From: Streptomyces cellulosae
GTDB taxonomy: Bacteria > Actinomycetota > Actinomycetes > Streptomycetales > Streptomycetaceae
Length of the DNA: 64,000 nt
Assembly (NCBI RefSeq): GCF_000721105.1
Contig: NZ_JOEV01000025.1
Span: 248,001-312,000, forward strand
Reading direction: 5' to 3'
Shown here: in pieces, positions 1-11,259 of the stretch
Position numbering within the stretch: the first letter of the stretch is position 1
Layout: the number at the start of each line of letters is the position of its first letter
Program-made: the position numbers and the translations under genes
The notes under the pieces: model-generated
Database searches by the model: none
The model's input: only the letters and a program-made list of their open reading frames with translations
Told to the model about the DNA's origin: nothing

Positions 1-779
1 GCGTGGCGGCCCTTCGGATGGAAGGTGAGGTGCCGCGGCCCGGCGCCCGGACGGGTGCGGGCCCGCGCGACCCCGGTGAGCCGGCCGGACTTCTCGTCCA
101 GGCGGTACGTGTACACCGTGTCCGTGCCCAGATCCACGGCGAGCACATGGCCGCCGTCGGGACTGGTGACGACCTGGTGCGCGTGCGGCCCCTCCTGCCC
201 GGGCCCGGGCGACGGGCTGGAGTGCGTGACCAGGTCGGTGCGCTCACCGAGCGCGCCCGAGGCGTCGATCGGATGCACGGCCACGCTGCCGGAGCCGTAG
301 TTCGCGCTGAGCAGCCAGCGTCCGCCCGGATGCACCGACAGATGGCAGGGACTCGCCCCGCCGGTGCTCCGGCTCCCGAGTACCTTGCGGTCGGCCAGGC
401 GTACGGCGGTCACCGCGCCGTCCTCGCGCTCGTTCACCGCGTACAGCGTGCGCCCGTCGGGATGCACCGCGAGATACGACGGGTCACCGACGCCGGTGAG
501 GGTTCCGGCTCCGGTGATACGGCCGCCGACGGCGTTGTAGGTGGCGAGACCGACGCCCTTGCCGCCGCCCTCGACCGAGGTGTAGGTGCCGAGGTAGAGC
601 GGTCGGGGACCTGTGGGGCGGCCGGTCGCGCTCGGTGCGGCCGCGGTGCCCGGGGAGCCCGGGGCGCTCGCGTCCGCCCCCGGCGGCGGGTCGTCGCCGC
701 ATGCGGGCAGCGAGGCCCCGGCGGCCGTCCCCGCGAGGGCGCCGACGAAGCGCCGCCTGCTCCAGCCGCCCGTGTTCAT
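1..779 (-). CDS. lactonase family protein (YbhE/Pgl-type beta-propeller), 3' end outside window
   Basis: The protein begins with a short Tat-type N-terminus (SRRRF followed by an Ala/Gly-rich stretch) and then the lipobox-like LPAC, so it is probably exported and lipid-anchored. It continues with repeated blade motifs typical of the 6-phosphogluconolactonase/YbhE 7-bladed propeller family: YLGTYTS, PSYLAVHPDGRTLYAVNE, PCHLSVHPGGRWLLSANYGSG, GPHAHQV and HLTFHPKGR. The family hydrolyses sugar lactones or serves as a secreted propeller of unknown substrate. Export argues against a role in the cytosolic pentose phosphate pathway. The ATG at 779 follows a GAGGTGGG ribosome binding site. The gene runs off the left edge, so about the last quarter is missing. 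Confidence 0.85.
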   Translation of the reverse strand, partial: MNTGGWSRRRFVGALAGTAAGASLPACGDDPPPGADASAPGSPGTAAAPSATGRPTGPRPLYLGTYTSVEGGGKGVGLATYNAVGGRITGAGTLTGVGDPSYLAVHPDGRTLYAVNEREDGAVTAVRLADRKVLGSRSTGGASPCHLSVHPGGRWLLSANYGSGSVAVHPIDASGALGERTDLVTHSSPSPGPGQEGPHAHQVVTSPDGGHVLAVDLGTDTVYTYRLDEKSGRLTGVARARTRPGAGPRHLTFHPKGRH

Positions 780-903
780 GTCCCACCTCAGGTTCCCGCT
801 CGTCACGGTCGCGAACAACAACCTTGACCTGGATCGCCCGTCGCGTGCAACAGCGGCATTTCGCGTTGCGCCGAGTGCAACCGGGTCGTTCCGTCGAGCG
901 ACG

Positions 904-2157
904 TCACTTGAACGGGCGTTCCGACGCGGTGCGATCGCGGCGCAGCTGGGCGGGAACCCGCAGGCTCTCCCGCAGCCGGGTGAGACGCGGCATCCGTTCG
1001 CGCTGCTCGCGGGAGGTGCGGTCCAGCTCCTCCAGCAGCCTGCGCGAACGGTGCTCGGTGTCCAGCTCGTCGAGGATGCGGTTCACCTCGGTCAGCACCG
1101 CACCCTGCAGCTGCCACTGGCTCGCGTCGCGCTGGACCTCCTCCAGCAGCAGCTGGGCCAGCTTGTCGCGGGTGGCCGCGGCCTGCCGCAGCTCGGCGGT
1201 CAGCCGGGACTCCGCCGCGTCGGCGTTGTGGCTGACATCCGAGGTGACCAGCACCGCGAAGCTCACCACGGCATCGGCGATCTCCGACAGCAGCTGCTCC
1301 ACGGCGGCACCGGTCTGCGGCCCGAACAGCGGATCGGGGTCCCGTTCCTTGGCGAGGTCGGTGAAGGTGCGCGCGAGCACCCGCAGTACGACCGTGCAGA
1401 TCTCCAGCGTGTCCAGCCCCGTACGCAGCACCACCCGGTGCAGCAGGCCCTCCTTGACCCGGGGATTGAGCCGCAGACTGTCCTCGGCCTGCCGCAGGGC
1501 CGCGTCCACCTCGACGATGTCGTGGTCGAGCCGACGCGCCTCGTGCAGCCGCTCGGTCGCGTGCTCGACCGGCGTACGGCCCGCGGCCTCCTCGCCCATC
1601 CGCAGCATCAGCTGCCGGACCCGGCGGGCCAGCCCCTCGATGGACGCCCCGGCCTCGCCCACCCACACCGGGGGAGCGAGCAGCAGATTGCAGCCGAGGC
1701 CGACGACCGCGCCGATCAGCGTCTCCAGGACCCGCGCCCACGCCGTGTCCCCCACGGTGGTGACGCCGAGCACCAGCATCGCGCTGATCGCCACCTCGTT
1801 CACGAACTCGTCGACCCGCACCAGGTGCCCGACGGCCAGCGCCGCCAGGATCACGAGCGCCAGGCTCCACCAGGTCAGTCCCACCAGCAGACTGAAGGCG
1901 ATGGCGACCAGGACGCCGGCCACCACGGAGTTCACCCGGCGGACACCGGTGGTGAGCGTGGAGTAGAGGGTGACCTGGACGACCAGCAGGGCGGTCAGCG
2001 GCGCGGTGAGCGGAGCCGCCTCGGGGCTGAGGCGCAGTGCGACGACATAGGCGACCGTCGCCGCGGTGGCCGACCGCAGCGCCTGCACGACCGCGGGGTC
2101 CCGGTGCAGCCGCACGAACCGCACGAGGGGCGCCGTCCACTCACGTACATGTCGCAT
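904..2157 (-). CDS. FUSC family / aromatic acid exporter-like membrane protein
   Basis: The N-terminal half holds about six hydrophobic helices (roughly residues 25-190) including the FUSC-like stretches APLTALLVVQVTLYSTL and GAVVGLGCNLLLAPPVW. The C-terminal half is hydrophilic, helical and Arg/Glu-rich. This matches actinobacterial FUSC/ArAE proteins, inner-membrane relatives of aromatic acid efflux pumps; the substrate is unknown. A second protein of the same architecture lies at 15976-17160, so the window carries two paralogues. The start is uncertain: the ATG at 2157 has GGAAGGGG about 12 bases upstream, and in-frame starts at 2199 and 2223 are also possible. No operon partner is evident. 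Confidence 0.78.
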   Translation of the reverse strand: MRHVREWTAPLVRFVRLHRDPAVVQALRSATAATVAYVVALRLSPEAAPLTAPLTALLVVQVTLYSTLTTGVRRVNSVVAGVLVAIAFSLLVGLTWWSLALVILAALAVGHLVRVDEFVNEVAISAMLVLGVTTVGDTAWARVLETLIGAVVGLGCNLLLAPPVWVGEAGASIEGLARRVRQLMLRMGEEAAGRTPVEHATERLHEARRLDHDIVEVDAALRQAEDSLRLNPRVKEGLLHRVVLRTGLDTLEICTVVLRVLARTFTDLAKERDPDPLFGPQTGAAVEQLLSEIADAVVSFAVLVTSDVSHNADAAESRLTAELRQAAATRDKLAQLLLEEVQRDASQWQLQGAVLTEVNRILDELDTEHRSRRLLEELDRTSREQRERMPRLTRLRESLRVPAQLRRDRTASERPFK

Positions 2158-2319
2158 CCTTTGGGCTGCCCCTTCCACAGATGTACCGAAGGTACGCATT
2201 GAGGACCGTAACTGTCCGCACATGAACCGTAGGTTGTCGTTCCGGTACGCCAGTGTGCCGTAGTCCGGCCATACGGCCGGGGCCCGGTGCCGCAGTTCCG
2301 CTCTTGGCGGGAGTACGGG

Positions 2320-2814
2320 TCAGGTGTACAGCTTTTCGAGGAAGGCGGAGAGGTTGCGCGTGGTGCGGGCGATCTGCTCCTCCAGGGTGAGGCTCTCCTC
2401 GAAGCGGGCCCCGGAGTCGGGGATCTTCCTGCCGCGTACGTAGAGGGAGCAGGCGAGGTCGGTGCACATGTACAGACCGACCGAGTTGCCCTCGCGGCCC
2501 GCCGGACCCGCCTTGCGGGCCGTCATCAGCGAGACACCGCCTCCCGGATGGGTGGTCAGACACAGCGAACACATGCTGCGGTGCAGGAACCCGCGCTGAG
2601 CGGAGGGAAAACGCAGGGTCACCCCGACGAGCTTCCCGGCCCGTTCGGTGACCAGGTAGCTGCGGTCGGGCGCGCCGGGATCTCGCCAGCCCAGGAAGTC
2701 GAGGTGGTCCCACGGGAGTTCGCCGAGGTCCCGCGGCAGGGCCAGTCGTTTGGCCTCTCCCTTCGAGCAGTTCACAAATGAGTTGCGGATGTCGTGCTCG
2801 GTGAGTGATCTCAT
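2320..2814 (-). CDS. FBP-domain protein (EF-G-binding protein C-terminal treble-clef zinc finger)
   Basis: This 164-residue protein matches the FBP family: an N-terminal MRSLTEHDIRNSFVNCSKGE helix, the aromatic WDHLDFLGWRDP segment, and a four-cysteine treble clef made of CSLC (about C82/C85) and CTDLAC (about C117/C122). Homologues bind elongation factor G, and the related FusB proteins release EF-G from the ribosome in the presence of fusidic acid. A role in fusidic acid tolerance here is inference. The ATG at 2814 follows a perfect AGGAGG and is preferred over an in-frame start 27 bases upstream. The gene is divergent from the DUF3626 gene at 2901. Confidence 0.85.
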   Translation of the reverse strand: MRSLTEHDIRNSFVNCSKGEAKRLALPRDLGELPWDHLDFLGWRDPGAPDRSYLVTERAGKLVGVTLRFPSAQRGFLHRSMCSLCLTTHPGGGVSLMTARKAGPAGREGNSVGLYMCTDLACSLYVRGRKIPDSGARFEESLTLEEQIARTTRNLSAFLEKLYT

Positions 2815-2900
2815 GGGAGGCCTCCTGGGGGACACGGTCACTGAAACCTAGGGGGGATAGGTTTTCAGCTAGAGTACTCAGGCAAGATGGGGAGAGGCCA

Positions 2901-3875
2901 ATGGTTTTCGGGGACGCCGGATCGCCGCGAGCCCGGGCCGCGCTGCTGCATGTGGCAGCTCTCTCCGAGGGGCCGGCCGTCGCCCCCGACGTGCGGGTCA
3001 CGCTGAACTTCCATCCGGACCGACCGGTGCGCGGGGGGACCGTCATCGACGCGCTGGCCCAGGACGGCACCTACCACTCGCAGTTCGTCACGGGCACCAG
3101 CAACGGCGGTCTCACCGCACATCGCGGCGGTGACCGCTGGCGCTGGGAGAGCCGGATCTTCGCGGGCGCGTACGACGACGCGGACGCCTGCGACCGTCCC
3201 GTGTACGGCGCGCTGAACTTCCGCCGCCAGGTGGTCGGCGCCGCCCCGCGCTTCGGCTCCTCGCACTTCCGGCTCACCGCTGCCGCGCTCGCCCGGACCA
3301 CCTTCTGCTACCCGGACAGCGCCGCCGAGCCGGCCGACTTCGGGGTCGCGGCGGGTATGTCCCTGATCGCACTGGCCGAGGCGGACGAGCAGGACGCCCT
3401 CAACGACTACATCGAGGCCCAGGTCCACGCAGGTGTCCGCCTCGCTCGGGACGTCGAGGCGCTCGTCCTCGACGCGTGCTACCGCGGGACGGCCGTCGAG
3501 GCGGCGGCCCGGCTGCTGCCCTGCAAGGTCGAGTGGCACCCCGGATACCGGATCACCGTGGCCGAGCTGTACCGCCACGCCGACTACCGCGGCCGGGAGT
3601 ACGCCGACCTCGGCGCCCGTATCGCCGAGGACGGCCTGATCGATCCGCGGATCGTCGGAGACGCCGCGCGCACAGGGCGGTACGAGCTCCAGGACCTGAA
3701 GATGGTGTGGCACACCCTCGCCCGCTTCGGCGCACCGGAGGGCGCGGGTACGGCCTGCTGCGACGGTACGGCACGTTCCGCGGCCTCGGCTCGACCCGCG
3801 GGCGTGGTGGCCGATGAGGTGGTGGCGGCGGACGCCGGGGGCGGGGTGGCGGCAGGCCCCATGCCCAAGGTGTAG
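2901..3875 (+). CDS. DUF3626 domain-containing protein
   Basis: A 324-residue cytosolic protein recognised as DUF3626 by its conserved blocks VTLNFHPDR, YHSQFVTGTSNGGLTAHRGG, DRWRWESRIFAGAYD and RPVYGALNFRR. The family has no assigned reaction. Conserved Arg, His and Asp residues make an enzyme plausible but unproven. The ATG at 2901 sits behind GGGGAGAGG and gives the typical family N-terminus; in-frame codons further upstream lack a binding site. The last 45 residues are Ala/Gly-rich and look non-conserved. The gene is divergently transcribed from the FBP protein, with an 86-bp shared promoter region. Confidence 0.8.
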   Translation: MVFGDAGSPRARAALLHVAALSEGPAVAPDVRVTLNFHPDRPVRGGTVIDALAQDGTYHSQFVTGTSNGGLTAHRGGDRWRWESRIFAGAYDDADACDRPVYGALNFRRQVVGAAPRFGSSHFRLTAAALARTTFCYPDSAAEPADFGVAAGMSLIALAEADEQDALNDYIEAQVHAGVRLARDVEALVLDACYRGTAVEAAARLLPCKVEWHPGYRITVAELYRHADYRGREYADLGARIAEDGLIDPRIVGDAARTGRYELQDLKMVWHTLARFGAPEGAGTACCDGTARSAASARPAGVVADEVVAADAGGGVAAGPMPKV

Positions 3876-4049
3876 GCGCGCGACCGGGGTTCGGGGGAGG
3901 CGTTCCGTACGCTGTACCCGAAGCACACGCCGGACGCCGGTGCCTCGGCTGCGGGCAGTGGCTCAACGGGCCGGCGGCGGGACAGGCCGTCACACCAAGG
4001 GCGTGCACGCGGTCGGCTGACCGGAGACAGCGGAAGGGGGCGGGCGCAC

Positions 4050-5129
4050 GTGGTGGACTCGACCGACTCGACCGACTCGACGGGCCCGGCGAGCGGGTCG
4101 GATGCCGGGTTCTCGACGGGGCAGGCGGGCTCCGGGGATTCGGCCGGCGCGGCCGGTGCCTGGCAGCGGGCGCGGGATGTCCTGGAAGCCGCCCGCCTCG
4201 ACCCCGACCGGCTCGCGCGGGTCCGTCCGCTGACCGGGGGCACGTACAACGCCGTCGAGGAACTCCTCCTCACCGACGGCATCCGGTATGTGCTGAAGGT
4301 CGCGCCCGCCGCGACCGTGCCGGGTCTGCGCCACGAGAGCGGACTGCTGCTCGCCGAGGCGGAGTTCTACCGTGGGGCCGCCGAGGCCGGTGTCGCGGCG
4401 CCGCACGTCATCCCGCTCGGCGGGGACACGGACACGCACCTGCTGATGACGGCTTGCCCGGGCGAGCCCTGGAACGGCGAGTTCACCGAGGCCGAACGGA
4501 CGGACCTGCGGACCGAGTTGGGCCGCCAGGTCGCCCGTCTGCACGAGGTGACCGGACCCGGCTTCGGCTACCCGTCCGGTGCTCTCGGACCGCTCGCCCC
4601 CGACTGGCGCACCGCCTTCACCGCCATGACGGAGGCCGTCCTCGCCGACGCCCGCCACTACCGGCCCCGCCTGCCCCGCCCCGTCGACGAGATGGCCCGG
4701 ACACTCCGGTCCGCCCACCCCGTACTGGACGAGGTCACCGTCCCCCGTCTCGTCCACTTCGACCTGTGGCCGGGGAACATCCTGGTGGACCGTCCGGCGG
4801 GGCGGGGGCCCCGCATCGGCGGGCTGATCGACGGGGAGCGCATGTTCTGGGGCGACCCGCTGGCGGACTTCGTCTCGCTGGCCCTGCTGGGAGACATCAG
4901 GAAGGACGACGCGTTCCTCGCGGGCTACCGGGAGGCAGGCGGCCGGGCGGAGTTCGAGCGTTCCGCCCGCCTCCGCCTCGCCCTCTACCGCGCCTACCTC
5001 TACCTGATCATGCTCACGGAAACGATCCCGCGGGCCGCGGACGTCGACCAGCACCGATGGGTGCAGGAGACGGTCGCTCCGGAACTCGTCGCGGCCCTGG
5101 AGGAGATCGACGCGCTCGCCTCCGCGTAG
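4050..5129 (+). CDS. aminoglycoside/choline-kinase-like phosphotransferase family protein
   Basis: A 359-residue APH-fold kinase. The catalytic loop HFDLWPGN (about residues 236-243, giving the catalytic Asp and Asn) and the metal-binding ID plus GDPLADF block (about 260-274) are intact, and LTGGTYNAV near residue 61 is the degenerate Gly-rich loop. Members phosphorylate small molecules (aminoglycosides, macrolides, choline, fructosamine); nothing here fixes the substrate or shows resistance. The GTG at 4050 follows GGAAGGGGG. The first ~40 residues are a low-complexity Ser/Thr/Asp/Gly tail with a DST triplet repeat, absent from typical relatives. The gene appears monocistronic. Confidence 0.82.
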   Translation: MVDSTDSTDSTGPASGSDAGFSTGQAGSGDSAGAAGAWQRARDVLEAARLDPDRLARVRPLTGGTYNAVEELLLTDGIRYVLKVAPAATVPGLRHESGLLLAEAEFYRGAAEAGVAAPHVIPLGGDTDTHLLMTACPGEPWNGEFTEAERTDLRTELGRQVARLHEVTGPGFGYPSGALGPLAPDWRTAFTAMTEAVLADARHYRPRLPRPVDEMARTLRSAHPVLDEVTVPRLVHFDLWPGNILVDRPAGRGPRIGGLIDGERMFWGDPLADFVSLALLGDIRKDDAFLAGYREAGGRAEFERSARLRLALYRAYLYLIMLTETIPRAADVDQHRWVQETVAPELVAALEEIDALASA

Positions 5130-5179
5130 GGCCTGTCCGGCGGATGGTGGATCATGCCGGCGACACGGGGCCTGACATG

Positions 5180-5480
5180 TCCGGCCGACGGAGGCGAGGC
5201 CGACTCCGTCGCGCTCACCGTGCCGGAGGAGACCGCCGAGTACCCGGGCGCCTGTTCGTCCGACCCGATCAACCTCTTCCGGCCCGAGCGCATCCTCATC
5301 GGCCGCCGGGCGGGGCTCCAGGTGGCCGTACGGTTCCTGTCCGCCGTGCGGCGGCACACGGTGTCGTACACCCCGCGGCACCCGGCCGGGAAGGTGACGG
5401 TCGACCTCGGACGTCCGGGACCGGACGCGGTCACCGTCGGGGCCGCGATCCCGCCGCTCGCCGACTCCGGCGCGCGGCGG
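5180..5480 (+). pseudogene. C-terminal remnant of a ROK-family regulator/sugar kinase
   Basis: No start and no upstream ROK domain are present, but one frame keeps the diagnostic C-terminal block of ROK transcriptional regulators: INLFRPERILIGRRAGLQ, followed by a degenerate AVRRHTVSYTPRHPAGKVTVD and GPDAVTVGAAIPPLAD. In intact proteins this reads like NLFNPERIVLGGWAGL ... LGPDAVALGAATLP. The ATP-binding and ROK-signature parts, about three quarters of the gene, are gone. The remnant lies between the kinase-like gene and a small acidic ORF. Boundaries are approximate. Confidence 0.6.
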
Positions 5481-5611
5481 GCGGCGTCCCGAGACGGCGC
5501 CCAGGGGCCGACGGCCCCTGGGCGCCCGCGGAGCGGCTCCGCACTGGCGTTTCGCTGGTCAGCGCGGAGGTACTCGCGTGGCGCCCCGAACCCCACGCAA
5601 GGGAGTGCGCC

Positions 5612-5917
5612 GTGGACGACCACCGTGACGAAGGACCCGGCGAGAACGGAGTGCCCGTCCCGCGGGACATGCCGGACCAGCAGGCCCACGACGGCGAGGA
5701 CCCCTGGGAGGTCGGCTCCGGCGGGGCGCAGGGCGACACCGTCGACACCGGGGAGGACGCCGACGCGGGCGGATCCGGTGCGTCGACGCCGACGGATTCC
5801 GACGAGTCCGCGGACGACGTCCCCGACACGGACGAGTCCGGGACCGGCCGGCGGGGCGCCCCGCACTCGGGCTCAGCGGACCCCGAGCACCCGGTTCCGG
5901 ACGAACCGTCCGCGTGA
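5612..5917 (+). CDS. small acidic, probably disordered hypothetical protein
   Basis: A 101-residue protein starting at GTG 5612 behind AAGGGAG. It is almost entirely Asp, Glu, Gly, Pro, Ser and Thr, with no hydrophobic core, no cysteine and no recognisable domain, so it is probably intrinsically disordered. It is supported by the ribosome binding site, strong G/C at third positions, and a terminator-like hairpin immediately after the stop. I do not recognise a family and cannot assign a function. Confidence 0.55.
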   Translation: MDDHRDEGPGENGVPVPRDMPDQQAHDGEDPWEVGSGGAQGDTVDTGEDADAGGSGASTPTDSDESADDVPDTDESGTGRRGAPHSGSADPEHPVPDEPSA

Positions 5918-5953
5918 CCCCGCCGCTCCGCGTGACCGCGCGGAGCAGCGGGG
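5918..5953. terminator. convergent hairpin terminator
   Basis: A 15-bp stem with one mismatch (CCCCGCCGCTCCGCG pairing with CGCGGAGCAGCGGGG) and a 6-base loop begins one base after the stop of the small acidic gene. It lies before the 3' end of the convergent epimerase gene, so it could terminate in both directions. It lacks a U-tract, as is common in Streptomyces. Confidence 0.6.
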
Positions 5954-5979
5954 ACGGAGGGGCGGGGGCTGTGGCCGGG

Positions 5980-7008
5980 TCAGCCCACCTTGCGCCCCCG
6001 CATCGGCTCCGTCTTCGCCCCGGCACCCTCCTGCATGCCGTGCAGGAACTCCTCCAGCACCTCCGTCGAGGTGCGCTCCGGGCGCCAGCCCAGTTCGGTA
6101 CGGGCGCGGGTGCAGTCCATCAGGGGCAGCCTGAGGACCGCGTCGAACAGATGCGGGGAGGCCGGCAGCAGATGCAGACCCCAGGCGGCGGCGATCGCCG
6201 AGCGGGCCGCGGTGCGCCCGAGCCGGACCGGGCGGGCGCCGAGCATCTCGCCCAGCAGCTCCGCGTCGACGGGCGGCTCGCCCGCCAGGTTGAAGGCACC
6301 CCGGACGTCCGAGCGCACCGCGAGACGGTACGCCTTCGCCGCGTCGTCGGTGTGCAGCGCCTGCACGCGCAGCCCGGGGATGTCCGGGAGGACCGGCAGC
6401 AGCTCGGGCCGGGCCAGCGGCCCCGGCAGGAAACGCCCGCCGAAGATGCGGCGCTGCTCACTCGCCGACTGCCGCTTGAAGAGGAACGCGGGGCGCATCC
6501 GCACGACCCGGACCTTGGGGTGGTCCCGCTCGAACGTGTCCAGGGCCCGCTCCAGATAGGCCTTCTCCCGGCAGTACGCGGCGTCCGGCCAGCCGTGGGT
6601 CGGCCACGACTCGTCCACCGCGTGGTCCTTCGGCCCCGGGGAGTACGCGCCGACCGACGACGCGTGCACCAGCGTCGGCACCCCGGCCGCCGCCACCGCC
6701 TCGAACACCCGGATCGAGCCAAGTACGTTGGTGCGCCAGGTCGCCGCCGGGTCGTGCGTGGGCTGGAACGCCCAGGCCAGATGGATCACGGCGGTGGCGC
6801 CCTCGAACTCCTCGACCAGATCGGCCTGTTCGGACGCCAGGTCCACCGCCGACCAGTCCGTCCTCGGCGGCGACCAGTCGGGGAGCCGGCGGGCCAGCCC
6901 GCGCACGGAGGCGACCTCCGGATCCTCGGAGAGAAGGCGCACCACGCTGGTGCCGACGTTGCCGGTGGCACCCGTGACGACGATCCTGCTGTCCGTTGAA
7001 GTGGTCAC
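5980..7008 (-). CDS. NAD-dependent epimerase/dehydratase (extended SDR)
   Basis: A 342-residue extended short-chain dehydrogenase. The N-terminal Rossmann motif TGATGNVG (about residues 12-19) binds NAD(P), followed by the conserved VIHLAW strand, a catalytic-type SSVGAY with a YxxxK (YCREK), and a family-typical C-terminal LGWRPERTSTEVL substrate region. Members epimerise or reduce nucleotide sugars and related substrates; the substrate is not evident. The GTG at 7008 follows GAGGAG and begins right before the Rossmann strand, so it is preferred over an upstream in-frame codon. A weak sigma-B-like GGGTAC lies on the minus strand near 7050. The gene is divergent from the interrupted M15 peptidase. 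Confidence 0.85.
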   Translation of the reverse strand: MTTSTDSRIVVTGATGNVGTSVVRLLSEDPEVASVRGLARRLPDWSPPRTDWSAVDLASEQADLVEEFEGATAVIHLAWAFQPTHDPAATWRTNVLGSIRVFEAVAAAGVPTLVHASSVGAYSPGPKDHAVDESWPTHGWPDAAYCREKAYLERALDTFERDHPKVRVVRMRPAFLFKRQSASEQRRIFGGRFLPGPLARPELLPVLPDIPGLRVQALHTDDAAKAYRLAVRSDVRGAFNLAGEPPVDAELLGEMLGARPVRLGRTAARSAIAAAWGLHLLPASPHLFDAVLRLPLMDCTRARTELGWRPERTSTEVLEEFLHGMQEGAGAKTEPMRGRKVG

Positions 7009-7113
7009 CTTCGACTCCTCACGGCCGTGGGTCGCTGCGAGCTCCCCGAGTACCCGGCCGAAAGCGGTACACGCGACTACCGTCCGCACTTCCGGCCGGG
7101 AGACGATCGCCTC

Positions 7114-7725
7114 ATGAGCGAGATCATCCTGATGTCCGACGCCCGGGTGGCCGCCGTCCCCGTCGAGGAGTGCGGCGAAGCGCTCGTGGACGTACGCGGT
7201 GCCCTGCTCGTGGACGACCGCAAGCACGAGGACGCCCAGGGCGCCGAGGTCCACCTGCGGCAGGGCGTCCTCGACCGGCTGCTGCGGGCACAGGCCCTGC
7301 TGCCCGGCGGACTGCGGCTGCTCTTCGTCGAGGGGTACCGTCCACCGGCCCTCCAGCGCCGCTACTTCGAGGAGTACGCCGACGAGCTGCGCGCCGGCCA
7401 CCCGGACTGGTCAGCCGACCGCATCCGCACGGCGGCCAGCCGTTTCGTGTCCCCGCCCGAGATCGCCCCGCACTCCGCGGGCGCCGCCGTGGACCTGACA
7501 CTGGCCGACGCCGACGGCCGCGAACTCGATCTCGGCACGGAGATGAACGCCAGCCCCGAACAGAGCGACGGCGCCTGCTACACCGCCGCCGCGACCATCA
7601 CCGACGAGGCCCGGGCCCACCGCGCCGTCCTGGGAGCGGCCCTGGCGGCGGCCGGGCTCGTCAACTACCCCACAGAGTGGTGTTCCCAGTCAAGTCTTTC
7701 TGTTCAGGAGCAGGAGGACTTTTGA
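7114..7725 (+). pseudogene. VanX-like M15 D-Ala-D-Ala dipeptidase, 5' part, interrupted by insertion
   Basis: Residues 1-189 match VanX-type zinc dipeptidases, which cleave D-Ala-D-Ala and related dipeptides: EGYRPP near 73-78 and the zinc ligands H120 and D127 in PHSAGAAVDLT. The reading frame is intact up to NYPTEW (E188, W189). There the expected EWWH motif, which supplies the general base and third zinc ligand, is broken: the frame runs into element DNA, adds 17 unrelated residues and stops at 7725. The missing C-terminus (WWHWSYGDRYWALTTGAP...) is found at 14572-14660, ~6.9 kb away. Without the His ligand the product should be inactive. The ATG at 7114 follows GGGAG. Confidence 0.9.
7676..7682 (+). 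repeat. left junction core (attL), AGTGGTG
   Basis: AGTGGTG at the left edge of the element covers the Glu-Trp-Trp codons (GAG TGG TG) of the interrupted peptidase. The same 7 bases recur at 14572-14578. The bases just outside differ (G on the left, A on the right), so the exact repeat is 7 bp. Confidence 0.75.
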
Positions 7726-7824
7726 AGGGTTGGCAGGATTGGTCATGCCGCTGGTGCGCGACAGTGAGCGGATCGGGTCGTCTATTCCGTGGCGGATCAC
7801 TGCGCCACCTGCGAGCATCCGCGC

Positions 7825-8685
7825 ATGCTGACTTTCGACGTGCCCGACGGGACCCGCCTCGCCTACCACCGGAAGGGCTCCGGGGGCGATCGACCGCTTG
7901 TCTGCGTTCCTGGCGGTCCGATGATGCGCTCCGCCTACTTCGGCGACCTTGGTGGGCTGGCCGCGCAGCGAGAGCTGGTGCTGCTGGACCTGCGCGGCAC
8001 AGGGGACTCGGCCAAGCCCGCCGACCTCGCGGGCTTCCGGGTGGACCGGCAGGCCGAGGACATCGAGGCGCTTCGTGTCACCCTCGGTCTGGAGCAGCTG
8101 GATCTTCTTGGCCATTCGGCCGCTGGTGACCTCGTGCTGGCCTATGCGGCTCGCTACCCGGAGCGGGTGCGTTCGCTCGTACTGGTCTGCGCGCGTGCGC
8201 GCACTGCCGGGATCGACTTCCCTGTCGAGCGGCGGCGCGAGGCACTGGAGCTGCGCCGTGACGAGCCTTGGTACGAAGAGGTCCGGCCGGCCTTCGAGCG
8301 GGCGGTGTCCGGGGAGGCGAGCGACGCGGACTTCGCGCTGCTCGACCGCCTGTCCTACGGCCGCTGGGACGCCGCTGCGCAGAGACATGCCGCCGCGTGC
8401 GAGGAGTGGTTCGACGAGAAGGCAGCTGGTGCCTACCTGGCTCCGGGCGCCTTCGACGGTGCGGACGCCGCCCGCGCGGTACTAGCTGAGCTGGACGCGC
8501 CGGTCCTGGTGATATCTGGTGCGCTGGATGGCTCTCCGCGTCCGGACTCCGCCGCCGAGGTGGCTGGGCTATTCCCACGTGGCGAGCACATTGTTCAGGC
8601 GGACGCCGCGCACAACCCGTGGGTGGACGGTCCGGACGATTTCGTCCGGACCGTCACGGAATTCCTGGCCAGGGACCATCGCTAG
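7825..8685 (+). CDS. alpha/beta-hydrolase fold protein (proline iminopeptidase-like), element cargo
   Basis: A 286-residue alpha/beta hydrolase. It has the oxyanion-region motif CVPGGP, the LLDLRGTGDSAKP turn, the nucleophile elbow GHSAAG (about S98), and C-terminal acid and histidine positions in VISGALDGSPRPDS and ADAAHNPW. The family spans prolyl aminopeptidases, esterases and lactonases; the substrate is unknown. It is the only gene of the element not linked to transposition, lies near the left end, and points toward the recombinase operon. The ATG at 7825 gives the usual MLTFDVPDGTRLAYH start; a GTG at 7789 is an alternative, and neither has a strong binding site. Confidence 0.8.
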   Translation: MLTFDVPDGTRLAYHRKGSGGDRPLVCVPGGPMMRSAYFGDLGGLAAQRELVLLDLRGTGDSAKPADLAGFRVDRQAEDIEALRVTLGLEQLDLLGHSAAGDLVLAYAARYPERVRSLVLVCARARTAGIDFPVERRREALELRRDEPWYEEVRPAFERAVSGEASDADFALLDRLSYGRWDAAAQRHAAACEEWFDEKAAGAYLAPGAFDGADAARAVLAELDAPVLVISGALDGSPRPDSAAEVAGLFPRGEHIVQADAAHNPWVDGPDDFVRTVTEFLARDHR

Positions 8686-8725
8686 AAAGGATTCCTGGGC
8701 CTGTGGTCGGTAGGGACGTCTGGCC

Positions 8726-11255
<2,530 letters not shown>

Positions 11256-11259
<4 letters not shown>

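Noticed and set aside
5152..6134. A 326-residue plus-strand ORF covering the ROK remnant and beyond
   Set aside because: Only its first ~110 residues resemble a known family. The rest is the out-of-frame shadow of the small acidic gene.
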